Source: Torymus aiolomorphi (taxonomy: Eukaryota > Arthropoda > Insecta > Hymenoptera > Torymidae). Taken from it: a DNA stretch of 64,000 nt. The notes under the pieces were generated by a model, which saw nothing but the letters and a program-made list of their open reading frames with translations, did not search any database and was not told the DNA's origin. The DNA lies in contig CM070873.1 of assembly GCA_036365515.1 (NCBI GenBank), forward strand, positions 78,034,029-78,098,028. Reading direction: 5' to 3'. Every line of letters begins with the position of its first letter. Positions within the stretch are counted from its first letter, which is position 1. Position numbers and translations under genes: made by a program. Positions 14,667 to 26,700 of this stretch are shown in pieces.

Positions 14667-15183
14667 TAGGGTGACTTCACCAATATTCGAACAGTCACCA
14701 GTGAACGCACATTTTCTTTAAATATATGAAAATATCAAGCTTTCTATATATTGTTTATCTAACGCGACGATAATTTTCGAATCTTTGAAATTTTTCATTT
14801 CATTTTACATAAAGATTCTGCATAAAAGAAATTATCTTGTTAAGAATAAAATCATAAAACCCCCGCTATTCAGTGTTTATTTACTGGCGAAGTATTCATT
14901 CACTAGCGAAACGTATTTAGATACTAAGATCGCGTGTTCATTTACTGGTTTTTAGGAGATATTTACAGATTTCTTTTAAACAAAATTTCTACTTTTATTC
15001 TTTATCTAAAATTTTATCACTGACGTAAAGTTTGAAGATTTAAAAATACTAATTAAAAAAGATATTTGCTTTTAAGGGGATGTGAAGCTCTTTTACATCC
15101 CCTTAATCTATTTTTAATTCTCTTAACTAATTAACAAAAATTGAAATTTCCTTATTCGTTCATTCACTGCTGATTTCACTCTA
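14667..15183. mobile_element. TA-bounded foldback-type element with central hairpin
   Basis: The ends TAGGGTGACTTCACC and, inverted, TAGAGTGAAATCAGC are imperfect terminal repeats bounded by TA. A CATTYACTGGC-like motif recurs inside (about 14873, 14893, 14936, 15156, and inverted near 14685). A perfect 12-base stem (15072-15083 with 15095-15106) sits in the right half. It has no ORF. A Tc1/mariner-type MITE is the best guess. Confidence 0.45.
15072..15106. repeat. Perfect 12-bp hairpin with 11-base loop
   Basis: TTAAGGGGATGT and its exact complement flank an 11-base loop. A second, weaker pairing (AATTAAAAAAGA with TCTATTTTTAATT) surrounds it. It is probably part of the surrounding foldback element. 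A small-RNA hairpin is possible, but the sequence gives no further support. Confidence 0.5.
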
Positions 15184-15189
15184 AATCAA

Positions 15190-17860
15190 AAAGTAAAAAA
15201 GTTTTCTATGTAATTTAAAGTTATTAAGCTCGCGAAACATCTTGTAAAGGAAAAATCAAAGTTTAAAGTTGAAGGCTATATACGCTTTACGAATCATTCG
15301 CGGAGTAATTAACTTTTCTAAGAATCGCAATAAAAGTTCGTAGATCAAAGGAAGCGCGAGTGGGATTCACTGCTGTGCTATCATTGATATTCAGGCTGTA
15401 TTAATGAACTAATGAATTACAACACTTTTTCTCTGAATCTGTGCTCTACAAAAACGCCAATAAGTGATTCTTGATAAAAGTTTTCTGGCAGAAACGAAAA
15501 ACCTTTTCTAACCGTAAGAAAGAATACCAGTTTTTGTCCACCTGTAAAACCATTATTACGGTCATATTCTCTTATTTCTTAGCGAAAAAATTAAATTCAA
15601 TTTAAAATAAAGCGCGCCATTTTTAATTTTAAGAAAAACCTAATAACAATCTATAGTTATATGGCAAGCGCGAGAGAGACGAAATCAAGTTAAAAAATCA
15701 CCGTTTTTTGTTTATATCTGTTTAAAGAATTTTACTTCAGTATTTTTTATTTATATCTGAACGAGAATTATCCTTTTTTATATTTAATATATATGTTCAC
15801 TATTAATATTAAAATAGCTGATTTTGGCGAAATAAGGAAATATTTGACGGAAATATCCAAAGTCTTACTATAAAGACGCACATATTAATAGTTTATATGC
15901 AATATTAATAGTTAATATGCCATGTTGACAGTTAATATATTATTTCTCTGTACATTTTTAATATATTTCTTATTAAATATAAATAAATTCTTCTCTCAGT
16001 GCAGAGAAGTATGAAAGAATTAAATATTATAATGGATTATAATTATGTGGAGTGTAAAGTATTTTCAAAAGAATTATTTATTCAAAATCTAGTAAACTTT
16101 TATAAAATTTGTTTGCTAATGACTGACATAGTAACTTATATTAGAAGATAGCTTATATGTAACAAATTTAATTTATAGATGGTTCATATATAATATATTT
16201 TCACAAAAGAACGCTTACGCAAGTGTTACTGAAATTTGTAGTATAACCGAGATCTAAAACATTAAATGTGTTATTAAAGGAAATATCTTATCGCTTTAGC
16301 ACGTCGTTTCGCTGGCCGCCACATTTCTGTTTCTCTCAGCTTTTTTACTTCGTGCTCAGTGTTGTGGGTCGCCTATGGCGTCAACGCGTGCAGTGTCTGT
16401 CAGTGCGATGATTGTGAAGTATTTAATATAAAGACATTGACCAATCGTAGAAGATAATAATTATTCCAAGAAATCGGTGTCTTCGAATAAATAATTTATT
16501 TACATGGTATATTTAAAAGTGTAGTATCGAAATCTACACTAATACAATTTGAATATGTTTCTTCAGTTAAATATTATAGGGATACGTAAAATAGTAATAA
16601 TTATACATTATTATTTTGAAATTAATATTTTTAATGTAAAATTTAAAATATAAATAGTCTATTAATAATATATCTTAGAATTTTTATCGTTATAATTTTT
16701 TTTTCCAATAATATACAATTATGTAAGAATAAAAAAATATTAGTTTTTTTTTTTCATACGCATATAATTAAGTTTATTAATAAGAAGAAGTTATTTTAAT
16801 ATAAAAACGTTTTTTCTTTTAAGAATTATTTCTTAAATATAAAAAAAATTATATATAAGTTCTTTAATGAAAAAAATTGCAAATTATATTTAATTATGCT
16901 ATAATAACATGTTATCGATTTATCCTTCAATTATAAGCCTGAAATATTTTAATTTATAAACTAAGCGTACATATAAAGTCTGTGTTACTTGCGCTCATGC
17001 CGTGGACATAAATAAATTTTATCTAAGAAATTTCGAACGAAATTCTTTTCAAGCACGCGAATTTCCCGTCGCATGTTTCTAACGCATTAAAAACGTTCGG
17101 AAGCCCACGCATGCGATTACAATGTCATGTAGCTAGGAGTCAAAGCCATCTTGACGCTTCTGTGCCTCTTATCGAAAATGTTTATTATTTCGTTAACGAG
17201 CGGCGTTTTCTTCTCTCGCAGGCTCGGACAAATTACCGCTGTGAGGCTTCTATACGTTATGTTCGGCGCCACAATGCTACAGGCTGCCGCTTAGCTCGGG
17301 AGGAATTCTTGCTTTTCTCGTTCCACAGACAGGCTTACAACGGCTCGTCGAGGAAAAGAAAATGTCGCCGTCTCCTCTGCTCTTCCTTTCTCTCTGTCTT
17401 CCTCTCTTGTTCTTTTTTCTTTTCTACAAATTCGCAGTTATGCAGGGATTCGCGGCTTGTGGCGCATTTCAGCACGTGTCAGTTAGACTGTCTGGCAATC
17501 GTTTTGAGCTTAATTGTACGGCGCGAATGAGATTTTCCGTTTTGCGTGTCCTTATGCCGGTTGTTTTATTTATAAATGAGCCGGCGCTGGCTTGAATTTT
17601 GAATAACCGGTTTTGAGTATAAATATTTAGCGCGTGAAACGAGTTAGTATGTTATTAAGATCGTACGAAGTAACAATGTTATTTCTGTAATCACCTCGAC
17701 GTCAAAATGTATTATTACATTTAATGTGTATGAAAATATTTTTATAAATGGGTATGAAAATTAAAAGCAATAAAACATTGATAGTTAAAAATAATTCTCG
17801 AAGGGGCAAATTTGGCTTAATATTGTAAATATTAGGATATAAATTTTTTCACAATAAAGT
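15190..17860. other. Non-coding; AT-rich with patches at 16.30-16.42 and 17.1-17.6 kb
   Basis: The 16.3 kb patch carries two initiator-like TCAGTG motifs before an AT-rich stretch. The 17.1 kb patch has a 139-codon frame without motifs. No gene supported. Confidence 0.4.
15881..15940. repeat. 20-bp tandem repeat, three copies
   Basis: Three consecutive 20-base units begin at 15881, 15901 and 15921, each like CATATTAATAGTTTATATGC; the third is the most diverged. Confidence 0.7.
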
Positions 17861-17869
17861 TAATTTGAT

Positions 17870-18190
17870 TTGTATATGTATGTATGTATTTGTGGTTTAT
17901 CTACCTGCTGTGTATTTGGCCCAGCAAGTGACCTATACCCTTTTTCCACACTCGCTTTCGAAATCCATACCTTTATTTAAATGATGCGAAACTTTAGAGC
18001 GAGTCTATTAGTCAGATCTCCGTGCATTGGACATGGCGAGAAACTGAGACTCTTTGTTTCATTCGTTTCATCACTAACCCGGTGTAGCAAAGGCTTGCCA
18101 CGATCACCCATCCAAGTACTAACCGTGCCTAGCGCTGCTTAACTTCCGTCATCATCCGAGGTGCAGTTCCGCTGCCCCACCAATGTGCCG
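17870..18190 (-). mobile_element. 5S-rRNA-derived SINE
   Basis: Read on the minus strand, 18152-18093 contains a clear 5S rRNA core: GAAGTTAAGCAGCG, then CACGGTTAGTACTTGGATGG and GTGATCG. This covers the 5S internal promoter region. It continues into an unrelated body and ends in a TACATACATA-type microsatellite near 17870, the layout of a 5S-headed SINE (SINE3 class). The 5' end of the 5S part is diverged, so it is not a functional rRNA gene. Confidence 0.65.
18079..18190 (-). pseudogene. 5S rRNA-like segment (head of the SINE)
   Basis: The central and 3' parts match eukaryotic 5S rRNA well, including the GTTAGTACTTGGATGGGTGA box. The 5' third is only weakly 5S-like. It is listed separately because an rRNA scan would probably hit here and could wrongly call a gene. 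Confidence 0.6.
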
Positions 18191-18199
18191 ATCAGGTTA

Positions 18200-21100
18200 A
18201 TTTAAAGTAAGTAACTATAATAACTATTCAAAGAAGAATCATTTTTATCGCAGTTTATAAAGTACGAACTGTATGAACTGCATTAACAAACCGATCTTTG
18301 TTCTTTCCTTACTTCCTTGGTCAACATTAAAATCTAGCAGGTGGAATCGCGACAGATAATGTATCTATCGCAAACTTCGCAATATGCAAACACACCGCTA
18401 AAAACGGACACGCTGTATCTCGTTCAGCCAAAATAGCTTACGCTCCACAGCAAAGTGCATTCACACGATTCGCGTAAATATTGACGCCGTAAAGCCCCAT
18501 TAAGAAAAAACGCAGTAACATACGGCGACACCGACGACGACGGCGTACGCTGAATCTGCCTTTGAAATCCAACGACCCAAAGAGAGCGAGAGAGAGAGAG
18601 AAAGAGAGGGAGTGAGGAGGGGGAGGGGGAGTAGCGACGCAAGACGAAGCGTATCTCAGGCATTGTGTAGACTTAAACAAGGCTGCTGCTGCTGCTCCAG
18701 CGTATGCATCAAGCTGATAAGGTGGAGCAGAGGCCTCCCTTTTTCTTTCTTTCTTTTCTCTTTCTCATTCTTTCCGTTCGGTCTTGACTTGGAGCCTCTT
18801 CTTCTCTTCGTGCCTCCGTAATGCGTTAAAAAGTCAGAAGCGAGTCCGGACTATATTCCACGTGCGCGCGCTTTGTAAAGGCATACCTGGAAGCGAGTCT
18901 GTATAACGCTTGCACTGGGCTTGCAGTTTATCATGTTTGAAATATTCGTATTACAATGTACGGTATGTTTGAGAAACAGTGGACCGGAATAAGCGATATC
19001 GTCGATATGTTTGCCAGTACGCTGCGTCTCATGCGGAAATAAACTCGTACCGATAAGATTTTAGCCACGTCAGGTCCTGGCCTACACCAAATCAAAGTAT
19101 TATGGCTGGATCTTGATTTTTATCGACTTTCTTGTACATTGCGAGTGTGGAATTACACTGAAATATATTCATAACATTTTCCCTCAATTGGAAGAGTAAA
19201 TTAATTTCATATCTTACGGTAGGTTTGTTTCTTAAAACGACAAAATACCGTACGTAGCCAAACGTGAAAAAGTCTGTTTTTTTGAGGATTCGCTAACAAG
19301 GTGCATTCGGGTGCATTCATCCCACAGCTTTATGACTTTATTGCCTAAAAGAAGCTGCCGCTGGCACTGCAGCCGCATTTTGAAGCCGCAGTGTGTGCGA
19401 GCTTATCGCGGGACGGGTTTGTTTAATGAAATTAGGCGCCTGTTAGTTTCACACAATCGCGGGCTTGTGTGAACGGGCTCAACGAGGGCTTCCTGCACAG
19501 TTTACGAGGAAGGCGGGAACTCTCTCTCTCCCTTGCCTGCGCTCGCTTCCTTCGATGACGCTTACATAACGACGAGCAGAGTTACGTTTTCGTGGTTTTT
19601 CCGGTTCGCCTGCGCGTCGCTTCGGAGGTTGAAAGCTTCTCGCAGTTACGGACCCGATGCGCACCGCGTATTTATTGTAGCGCGATGTTATTGGCTGCGG
19701 ATGACGCAGGTTCTCGAGAATTTGCATTTTTTTAATCGTTAGAACTAAACGATATTTTTCCATCAGTATAATATAAGTAAATAAAGATTGCATAGAATTA
19801 TACACCAAAGTTATAAATTTTATAGTGAAGTATCAACTCGTTTAAATGGAAACATGAATGTAATCGCCATGAGAACTAAGTGAGATTCAAGTTGAGTGGA
19901 ATATAAATCTAGTCACTTTTTGCCCTACGATATGTTATGTTTTATAAAATTACTTTTTGAATTAACACACAAAAATTAAATGATTATATCAAAGTAAAAC
20001 ATTTTATTAAATTTTTAAGAATGTTTAAGAATTTGAAATTTTATAATTGGATTATATTTTTCTCAATCAGAAATGAAACTGCTAAAAGTTTATTTGTGCT
20101 GCAAATGGGTGTATTTTTTATTTATTAAAGAATACGCCTGAAAACAAAGTTAGGGAATAAATCAATGATTGACTTTAGGTAATTGTTCTGTTGAGAAGCC
20201 TACTGAAAGGGCTGTGTACCGTATAGTACAATCAACTCGAGCCCTCCTTTCCAATAAATAATCCAGCCAAGAAACTTCCAAAAATAACAGCCCTAAAATA
20301 CAGCCACGGTTCCGGGAAAAAAGAAATGAATCGTGATGTCCGACGTAGACATACCCACGGGTAAGGAGAATCTCGCGGCACGCTCAATTACGAGCTGGCA
20401 ATTCCAAGGCTGCCGCGGCCGTGGAAGGTACGTCGAATGCCAAATGACCGGGAACAGTCCAGCGCCATGCGCAAAAAGACGAGACGCGAAAGGGCAATCG
20501 CGAGCAATGACAGCTGCTCGTGAGGCGAGCGCGTTTCCATGAGCGCCCGACTATGAACCATGCGCAAGTATCGCCGTAGAATCTTGGTGCGATGAAAGTG
20601 AATTTTTCGATTTTACGTATCAAACTATTGAATTGACGAAAACAATATCCGTTTAAAGAATAATAAAATATAAGTCTTCTCACGAATGAAAGGAACAATT
20701 GTTTTCAGGAATAATAAAAATAACCCTTTATTTTCGCGAATAATTTTGTTTGTTGCGCCTGCATGCGAAGTTTATTTGATCTGTGGAACCGTAAAGTAAA
20801 AGTTTCAGATTTGGTCTATAAGTCAAATAAAAATATTTTTAAATATTAGTTTAACTATAGATAACATTATATTAAATAATTGAACTTTAAACTTTACAAT
20901 CTGGAAATTAAATTTTACATTATTTAATTATAACTTTGAAATCTTTAGGATAGAAACGTTATCTTGAAGCTCTAGAAATTTCAAGTGTTTGAAGAATGCA
21001 GCTACTTAAAATAGTTCATTGAAATATTTTACTTCACTACTTGACGTACAGACAGATTTCAAAAGCGCCTTGTTTTGGCGTGGAAGTTGAAAAACTAACA

Positions 21101-23620
21101 AATTTTTCGAAGTATTTGAATGTTATAAGTTTATGTAAAAAGTTATTAATTTTGAAACGTAAATTCTATAAGGAATTTTGGAAAGGAAAAATTTTTCCAG
21201 TATTCTTTATGAAAAATATTTTATCAAGTTTAGTGTTTGTCTGTTTTTATAGCAAAGGGTGATAAAGATTGAAGTTCTTCTTTAATCACTGACATTATTG
21301 ACATTCGACAGAATTAGGGTAACGTGAGTAATACGTTATCACGACGTTGATTAAAGTAAGTTCAAGGCATTGACAAAAAAAACAAACTCTATTACATGTA
21401 ATGAAATAGTAATTAATTTGTTACTAATCCCTGCTAAACATATTTATTTAGAAATATAGTTTATTAAACAGTATCGAAATTCATTTGGTACATGTAAAAA
21501 AGTGATACTTATATATATATTATAGAATATCTCAATAGGTACTCTCGTTCTGCGCTACGAATCCCTAGTGAAAACAAAAGGAGACCTAAATCCGAGGCAC
21601 AAGCCGAGTTCGGGCGCGTGCACTTCCATTATTCACCTCCTGCACGTCTCTTTCTCTTTCTCTTCTTATCCCTTTGCTTCTTTACGCGCGCGTGCGCGCA
21701 GCTCCGTCCGCTGTTGCTCGGCAGCGACGACGCGGACAAAAATAATCTTTGGATTTCGGGATCGTTAATCAAAGGCCTTTCCGCGAGCCCCGTCGGCTTT
21801 GCATCTGCGCCTCTCTCTCTCGCTTCGAGGAAGCGGTCGCGACCCGAGTCTCGCTGCATTGCCGGACATTGAGGCGGTCGCCGGCTTCTATAATATAAGC
21901 CGATGCCTAATTCCCCGGCGGCGTGCTTCGTGGCCTCTGAAAATCGACACACGTTCGGTTCGCTCTAGCGTGCTCTTTTCCTTTCTTTTTTCCGCTGCTG
22001 CTGTGCGCTCTTTTGCGAACGGGGACTCGTTGAAGCGGGCGCGTTTTGACTTTTCCCTGCAGCGCGCTGGGTGGTGCGGAGGTATTGTTCCCGGAGATGA
22101 ATAGACAAAATGAACGGAGGACTTGTATGGCGCTGTTATTTGCAAACACGCGAATAGTTTGGGCTTTTCTTACTATGTTGTTTTTTTCACGGGGAGTCTT
22201 TGTAGTTGTGTGCACTAAAAACGAGTGGTTGAAACAAACATTTAATATTGTTTCAAGTTAATTAAAGTGGTCCAAAGAACTTTATTCATTTTATAATATA
22301 AATGCACTTGGTGATTTGGTATTCTACGTGAAACATTGTATACCAGTATATCCTCATTTTTAAGGTAAAACATTCCTTTAGAAATTTAACTTTAAACTTT
22401 AGTTGCACTCTTGAGGTCTATCTACTAAAAGTACTTTTCGCAATCTCAAAGTTAAACGGTTTAAAAGGCTCAATCTGTGGCGAAGTAAGGTTATCCTTAT
22501 GGATTCCTCGAGCATTGTCAGCGCCTACTAACTACGGCAAGGCGATCCGGAGAATTCCACTTTTCTCTCTTTTTCAGATACTTTTCGCACGAGTCGTCGC
22601 CTCTATCCCCGAGTTGGCGCAGGCTGCCCGAGCAACCCGATCTAGCCCCGCAGCGCGCGCGATCGCGTATCAAGTCCTCTCATCCGACTCAGCAAGTTCT
22701 CGCTCTCGCTTACATACATACTCTCTTGCACATACACACATATGTGCGCGAGCGCGACCGTCTCTTCCGATATACGACTGCGCGGCTCTGTTCTTCCCCT
22801 TCGTTTTTCCGGCACGTGGGCGTAGTCCACGATCTAGCCGCGCGCAGATTATCTTCCGATGGCGCGAATATGAGGGACGCGCCCATTCGTTTTGTCTTCT
22901 GGCGGTGGCTTTGGCGGCCGCGAGGCGGCAATGGTTTTTCGCATAAATCAGATTTATCTTGGACCACCTGACTTCACGATTAGTGCAGAGGAGGAGAGAA
23001 ACTCGCGACGATGTGGAGCGCTGGCTCGCCAGAGACTTTGGGGGAAGTAAATCGATGTCGGGAGTGTAGAGCCAGTTCGGCACCGGCACGTGAATTATGC
23101 GGATAGCTGATGTATCGAGCTGCTGGCCTGGAGTTTGATTTACGAAGTGTCGCGAGCATACGGATCACCTACTTTTCCTCTTCTTTTCGGCCTTGTATAA
23201 ATAGATGAGATTCGCGTGAATCTGCTGAATGATTTAAGAAACGTGTTTGTTTTTAGATGACATTTAAGAATTATTATTGGTTCTGCAGGATATGCTAATT
23301 TTGGTAATAGTATTCTTAATTATAAAAAACACACAGAAAAAAAGTTAAGTTAATTTAACTTGTTTGCATCAGTTAAATCGACTGGGTTAGGAAAAAGTTA
23401 AATGAGTATAAAAAAAGTAAAATTAACTATATTTAAAATTAGAATGCCGATTCCAATTTAATAAAACGAAGGTTCTACTTTTTGTTTAATTTATTTCTAC
23501 CGATATCGTTGAAAGTATAGAATTAACCTGTCATTTCCAAGTTAAATCAACTGTGTGAAAAATAGAATTAACTATATTTATTTAACGTCTATTCTCGCAG
23601 TTTCAAATATTTCCTTTTCT
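18200..23620. other. Non-coding; CpG-rich patches at 18.4-18.9, 19.3-19.7, 20.3-20.6 and 21.5-23.2 kb
   Basis: The 21.54-23.2 kb patch is the longest in this part and has many overlapping frames on both strands up to 143 codons, none recognisable. 20339-20366 plus reads ATG...ACGG|GTAAGG and could be a tiny start exon, but nothing confirms it. 20.6-21.5 kb is AT-rich. Confidence 0.4.
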
Positions 23621-23623
23621 TTA

Positions 23624-23870
23624 CCCTGATAGAAAATGAACCATATTTTATAGCTAACGCCTTAATTAAATGAAAGCACTTTTAGAAAAAATCATAATCC
23701 AAAAATAACATAATTCTATAATTACTACTTAAAATACATATTTTATGAGGTGTAAAAATGCCATAATTTATTTCGAATTGGTACATAATTATGAAATATA
23801 AGCAATGTTCGTTTTTAGCCATAAAGTTAATTACAAAATAGCTAGCTTCTGGTTAACATTTCTACCAACT
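23624..23870. mobile_element. Second copy of the 254-bp MITE, inverted
   Basis: It matches 59949-60202 on the opposite strand along nearly all its length, for example the shared TTTATAGCTAACG and ATTTATTTCG blocks. One end reads CCCTGATAGAAA; the other has drifted. It lies 36 kb from the other copy. Confidence 0.65.
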
Positions 23871-23894
23871 ACCAAGAAATGAATTAATATAAGT

Positions 23895-24010
23895 ATATCT
23901 ATATATGTACGTAATTTTGTTTATTCACTTCCTCGCTGTCTGTAGTGCTGGCTCACTAAATGACCTATACTTGTTTTCGATTCAGACCTTTACGCTACCT
24001 CGCCAAACTA
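23895..24010 (-). mobile_element. 3' fragment related to the 5S-derived SINE
   Basis: It shares with 17880-17975 the order TTTGTT/G...CTGTGT...AAGTGACCTATAC...TTTCGA...CCTTTA, next to an AT-rich tail on the same side. It lacks the 5S head. Similarity is partial, so a shared tail module from another element is possible. Confidence 0.4.
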
Positions 24011-24299
24011 CCGGTTACATTAATTAATAGTGTGTTTATTTAATTAGGATGTTTCTGCATTGAAAACTAAGCTTGTATTGGTAATTAAAATAATGTTATA
24101 CAATGCTGTATAGAAGGTACGCTGAGTATATGAAGTCTGATCACAGTATATAATTTTAATTATAAATTCTAGTAATTCGAATACCTCTTTATACACATAA
24201 ATTATGGATTTTTCAGAAATAGGTTGTGATAAAACGTCATAATTTATTGGATAGCACGTATTAATTCTACAGCTTTATAAAAATAACACGACGATGCGG

Positions 24300-24537
24300 G
24301 TAATTGAGCGCCGTCTCAACACCCTCGAATTCCCTGAAAATTCCCCGCTATATCTCTGTCCCGTGTAAAAGCAACATTGAAAATAAATTCCTCCGGCCGG
24401 TAGCAGGAAGGCTCTCAGCCGCTAAATCCCCAATTAAAGGCCTCCTATTACACGGGGCCGCGAGGGGCCCCCAAGTCCGCAGTCTCATCTTTCGCGGGTC
24501 GCGAAAAGGGAGGAGAGGAACGGAATGAACGACTCAC
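24300..24537 (-). other. Start of the intron after the secreted-protein exon
   Basis: The donor GT is at 24537-24536 in GTGAGTCG context. The sequence beyond reads through 29 more codons to a stop at 24448 and then becomes AT-rich. I saw no acceptor followed by a convincing continuation anywhere to the left, so the next exon may lie outside the window. Confidence 0.5.
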
Positions 24538-25794
24538 CATGTTAGCGTCGGCCTGGGCCTCCTCCCTCCTCTCATTGTTCTCCTGCTGCACCTCGTACTC
24601 GAGGCTCTTCTTCTTCGAGCCGCTCCTCTTGCTGCCGTCGACGAGGTTGAGGTTGCGGTACGCCGGCAGCGCGTCCTCGGGGCTGCTGTAGCGCGCCGGG
24701 GCCGGCCGCCTCGAGGGCTCGAAGAAGCGCAGGTTGCCGTAGGGGTCGCGCTTCAGGTGGCTCTCGATCTCCGTGTTCCTTAGGTCGCGCTTCGGCGCCT
24801 CGGTGCTCGCGTCCGAGTCCGTCAGCCGGCGGATTATGTCGTCGTACTTCTTCAGGCTGGTCGCCTCGTCGTTCTTGTAGAAGTCGTTGTCCAGCTCCTC
24901 GTTCTCCTCCTTCCACAGCTCCTCGTCCTCGTCGGCCTCTTCCTCGGCCTCGAGCTCGCCCTCGAGGCGGAGAAGCGCGTCCTCTTCGCTGGCCTCCGGT
25001 GCGCTCCCCCTTCGCTTCTTGAAGGCGGGGGCATCGTGCGCGCGCGACACGTTGTCCGGCTGGGCCTGGGTGCGCCTCAGCCACTCGTCCACGAGCTTGC
25101 TGCCGGACTGGCGGCCCGGCGCCCTGTCCCGCTCGGGCTCCGGCCTCCTCGCCGGCCGCCTCGACCGGGCCCCGTAATCCTCGTCCTCGTCGTCGGCGTC
25201 GTACGCGTAGTCGTCCTCGGCGTCGCCCTGGTGGCGCCAGTCCTTCTTGGGCTGGTACTTGGACCGCGTGTGCTTGCGCGTGTGCTGCGCGAAGTAGGGG
25301 CTGACGGGCTCGTCGTCAAACTCGTCCTCCGCGCTCTCGTCGTCGTAGCGGCGCCGGGGGCCCGGCCGCTCGCCGTAGTCCTCCCCGGAGTCGTCGTCCT
25401 CGTACCGCTGCCGGTGGGCCGGCCGGTGGTGGTGGCCGCGACCGGTCGCGCGGTGCCGGTGGCGCGGCGCGTACCGCGGCTCGTGCCTGCGGCTGGTGGC
25501 CGCGCGCCGCGGCGCGTACGGGCGGGCCGCGGGCCGGCGATCGTAGTCCTCCTCCCCGGAGTCCTCCTCCTCGGCGTAGTCGGCCTCGTAGTCGGCGGGC
25601 GCGTAGCCCTCGTCGTAGTCGTGCTTGCGGCCGGCGGGCCAGCGCGGGCCCAGCTCGTGGCGGTGGCGGTGGCGGTGGTGCCTTGGCTCCGGCGCCGACT
25701 CGTCCGCGCGGGGGCGGCGCGCCTCCGCGGCCAGGGCCAGCAGCGGCAGCAGGAGGAGCAGCACCAGGAGCAGTCTCTTCGCGGCCGGGAACAT
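24538..25794 (-). CDS. First coding exon of a secreted, highly charged low-complexity protein (partial)
   Basis: Residues 1-25 are a textbook signal peptide: a short basic start, then a long Leu run, with likely cleavage after the Ala-Glu-Ala at 23-25. The mature part is extreme in composition. His/Arg-rich stretches (38-46, 102-130) alternate with Asp/Glu/Tyr-rich ones (60-85, 131-162, 190-207). An acidic Ser-Gly-Glu-(Glu)-Asp-Tyr motif recurs at 79-84 and 136-140, each followed by an Arg/Pro-rich piece. Residues 265-325 are acidic and probably helical. Residues 340-390 are less biased and may be a conserved module. One N-glycosylation sequon lies at N248. Start choice: an in-frame TGA sits at 25803-25801, three codons before the ATG. 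The frame stays open to 24448, but ATG|GTGAGT at 24540-24534 is a good donor, so the exon ends at 24538 in phase 0 after 419 codons. No downstream exon was found. Several dibasic sites (335-336, 348-349, 389-390) would allow prohormone cleavage, but I recognise no neuropeptide and assign no function. Confidence 0.8.
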
Positions 25795-26700
25795 CCTCGC
25801 TCAGCGGCCTACAGGCCCGGCGACATTCGACTTTTCCTCCTCCTATCGGCGTTATCGCGCGCCTCTCGCTCGCCTTGCCTCTCGCTTATCTCTCGGTTCT
25901 CGCTCGGAGCCCGTCTTCTTACATCGCGGCTACGCGCTGCCGTTGCTGCTGCTTCTGCGGATTCTCGGCTTCCGGCGCGGCCGGGGCATCGGTATCAGCG
26001 GCGGCTCGCGCGATCGGCGCCGGGGCCGCGGCGCTGCTGGCCTTGGGGCATCGTCTCTCGCCGAGAGCGTGCGCGCTCATCTATTAATAATGGCCGGGAG
26101 AGTCGTCGCGGCAGTCACCGGCCCCTCTTCGGGAGAAAACGCACACCAGGAAAATTCACAGAGCCGATCGGTACTGGTCACTCAAAGGTGGGGGTATAAA
26201 TCACAAAGGAGCACTCCGAAATCGAGGAAGCACGGAAAAGGAAGAGCAGTGCGTGTCGTTCGCGGGGCTTTGTTTATGTGCCGGCACGTCTGTCGACGGC
26301 CAACGAGTGCGGCGACGAGTACGGCTTCCGAAATCGGTATCGCGCGCGCCGAAGGTGTCGCGGACGACTGAGCCCGCACGTCGACTGCTGCGCCGGCCCG
26401 AGGAGCTTACTCTCTCGCGCCGGCCCGAGCGCATGCGTGCGCGAGCGCGGCGGCACGCCGCTTCCCCCGCCTCTCTTTCTCCGTCCCTCGATCTCCCGCG
26501 CGCGGAGCTTGTATCTCTCCGCACTGCTCCCAGCAGAGAAAGAGCGACAGAGGGAGAGAGAGGGAGAGAGATTCCGACGGACTTACGTGTGTGGCTGGCG
26601 GAGGAAAACGAAAAGTGCGCTAGGGAATGAAAGTTGCATGGCGCAGGGGATTGGGAGGAGGGAACGGGTGAGAGTGAATTGAATTTGGGATGTGACTGAA
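25795..26700 (-). promoter_or_regulatory. GC-rich 5' flank / probable promoter of the secreted-protein gene
   Basis: CpG-rich sequence directly upstream of the ATG at 25794, with stops in the coding frame. It should hold the 5' UTR and promoter, but I cannot place a transcription start. On the opposite strand a good TATA box (GGGTATAAATC, about 26190-26200) points away from the gene, so a divergent promoter is possible. A GA-rich tract lies near 26535-26570. Overlapping frames on both strands here look like composition artefacts. Confidence 0.4.

Noticed and set aside
18079..18190. Functional 5S rRNA gene
   Set aside because: The 5' third is diverged and the sequence runs into a SINE body and tail.
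22515..23089. 143- and 139-codon frames on opposite strands
   Set aside because: Overlapping antisense pair in a CpG-rich patch with no recognisable protein.
24572..25084. 170-codon minus frame inside the secreted-protein exon
   Set aside because: Out-of-frame shadow of the real exon, made of Arg/Gly/Ala repeats from the GC-rich codons.
25036..26199. 387-codon plus-strand frame opposite the secreted-protein exon
   Set aside because: It is the antisense of a GC-rich exon with strong codon bias; its Val/Leu/Arg-rich product has no domain, while the minus strand has a signal peptide, an upstream stop and a donor.
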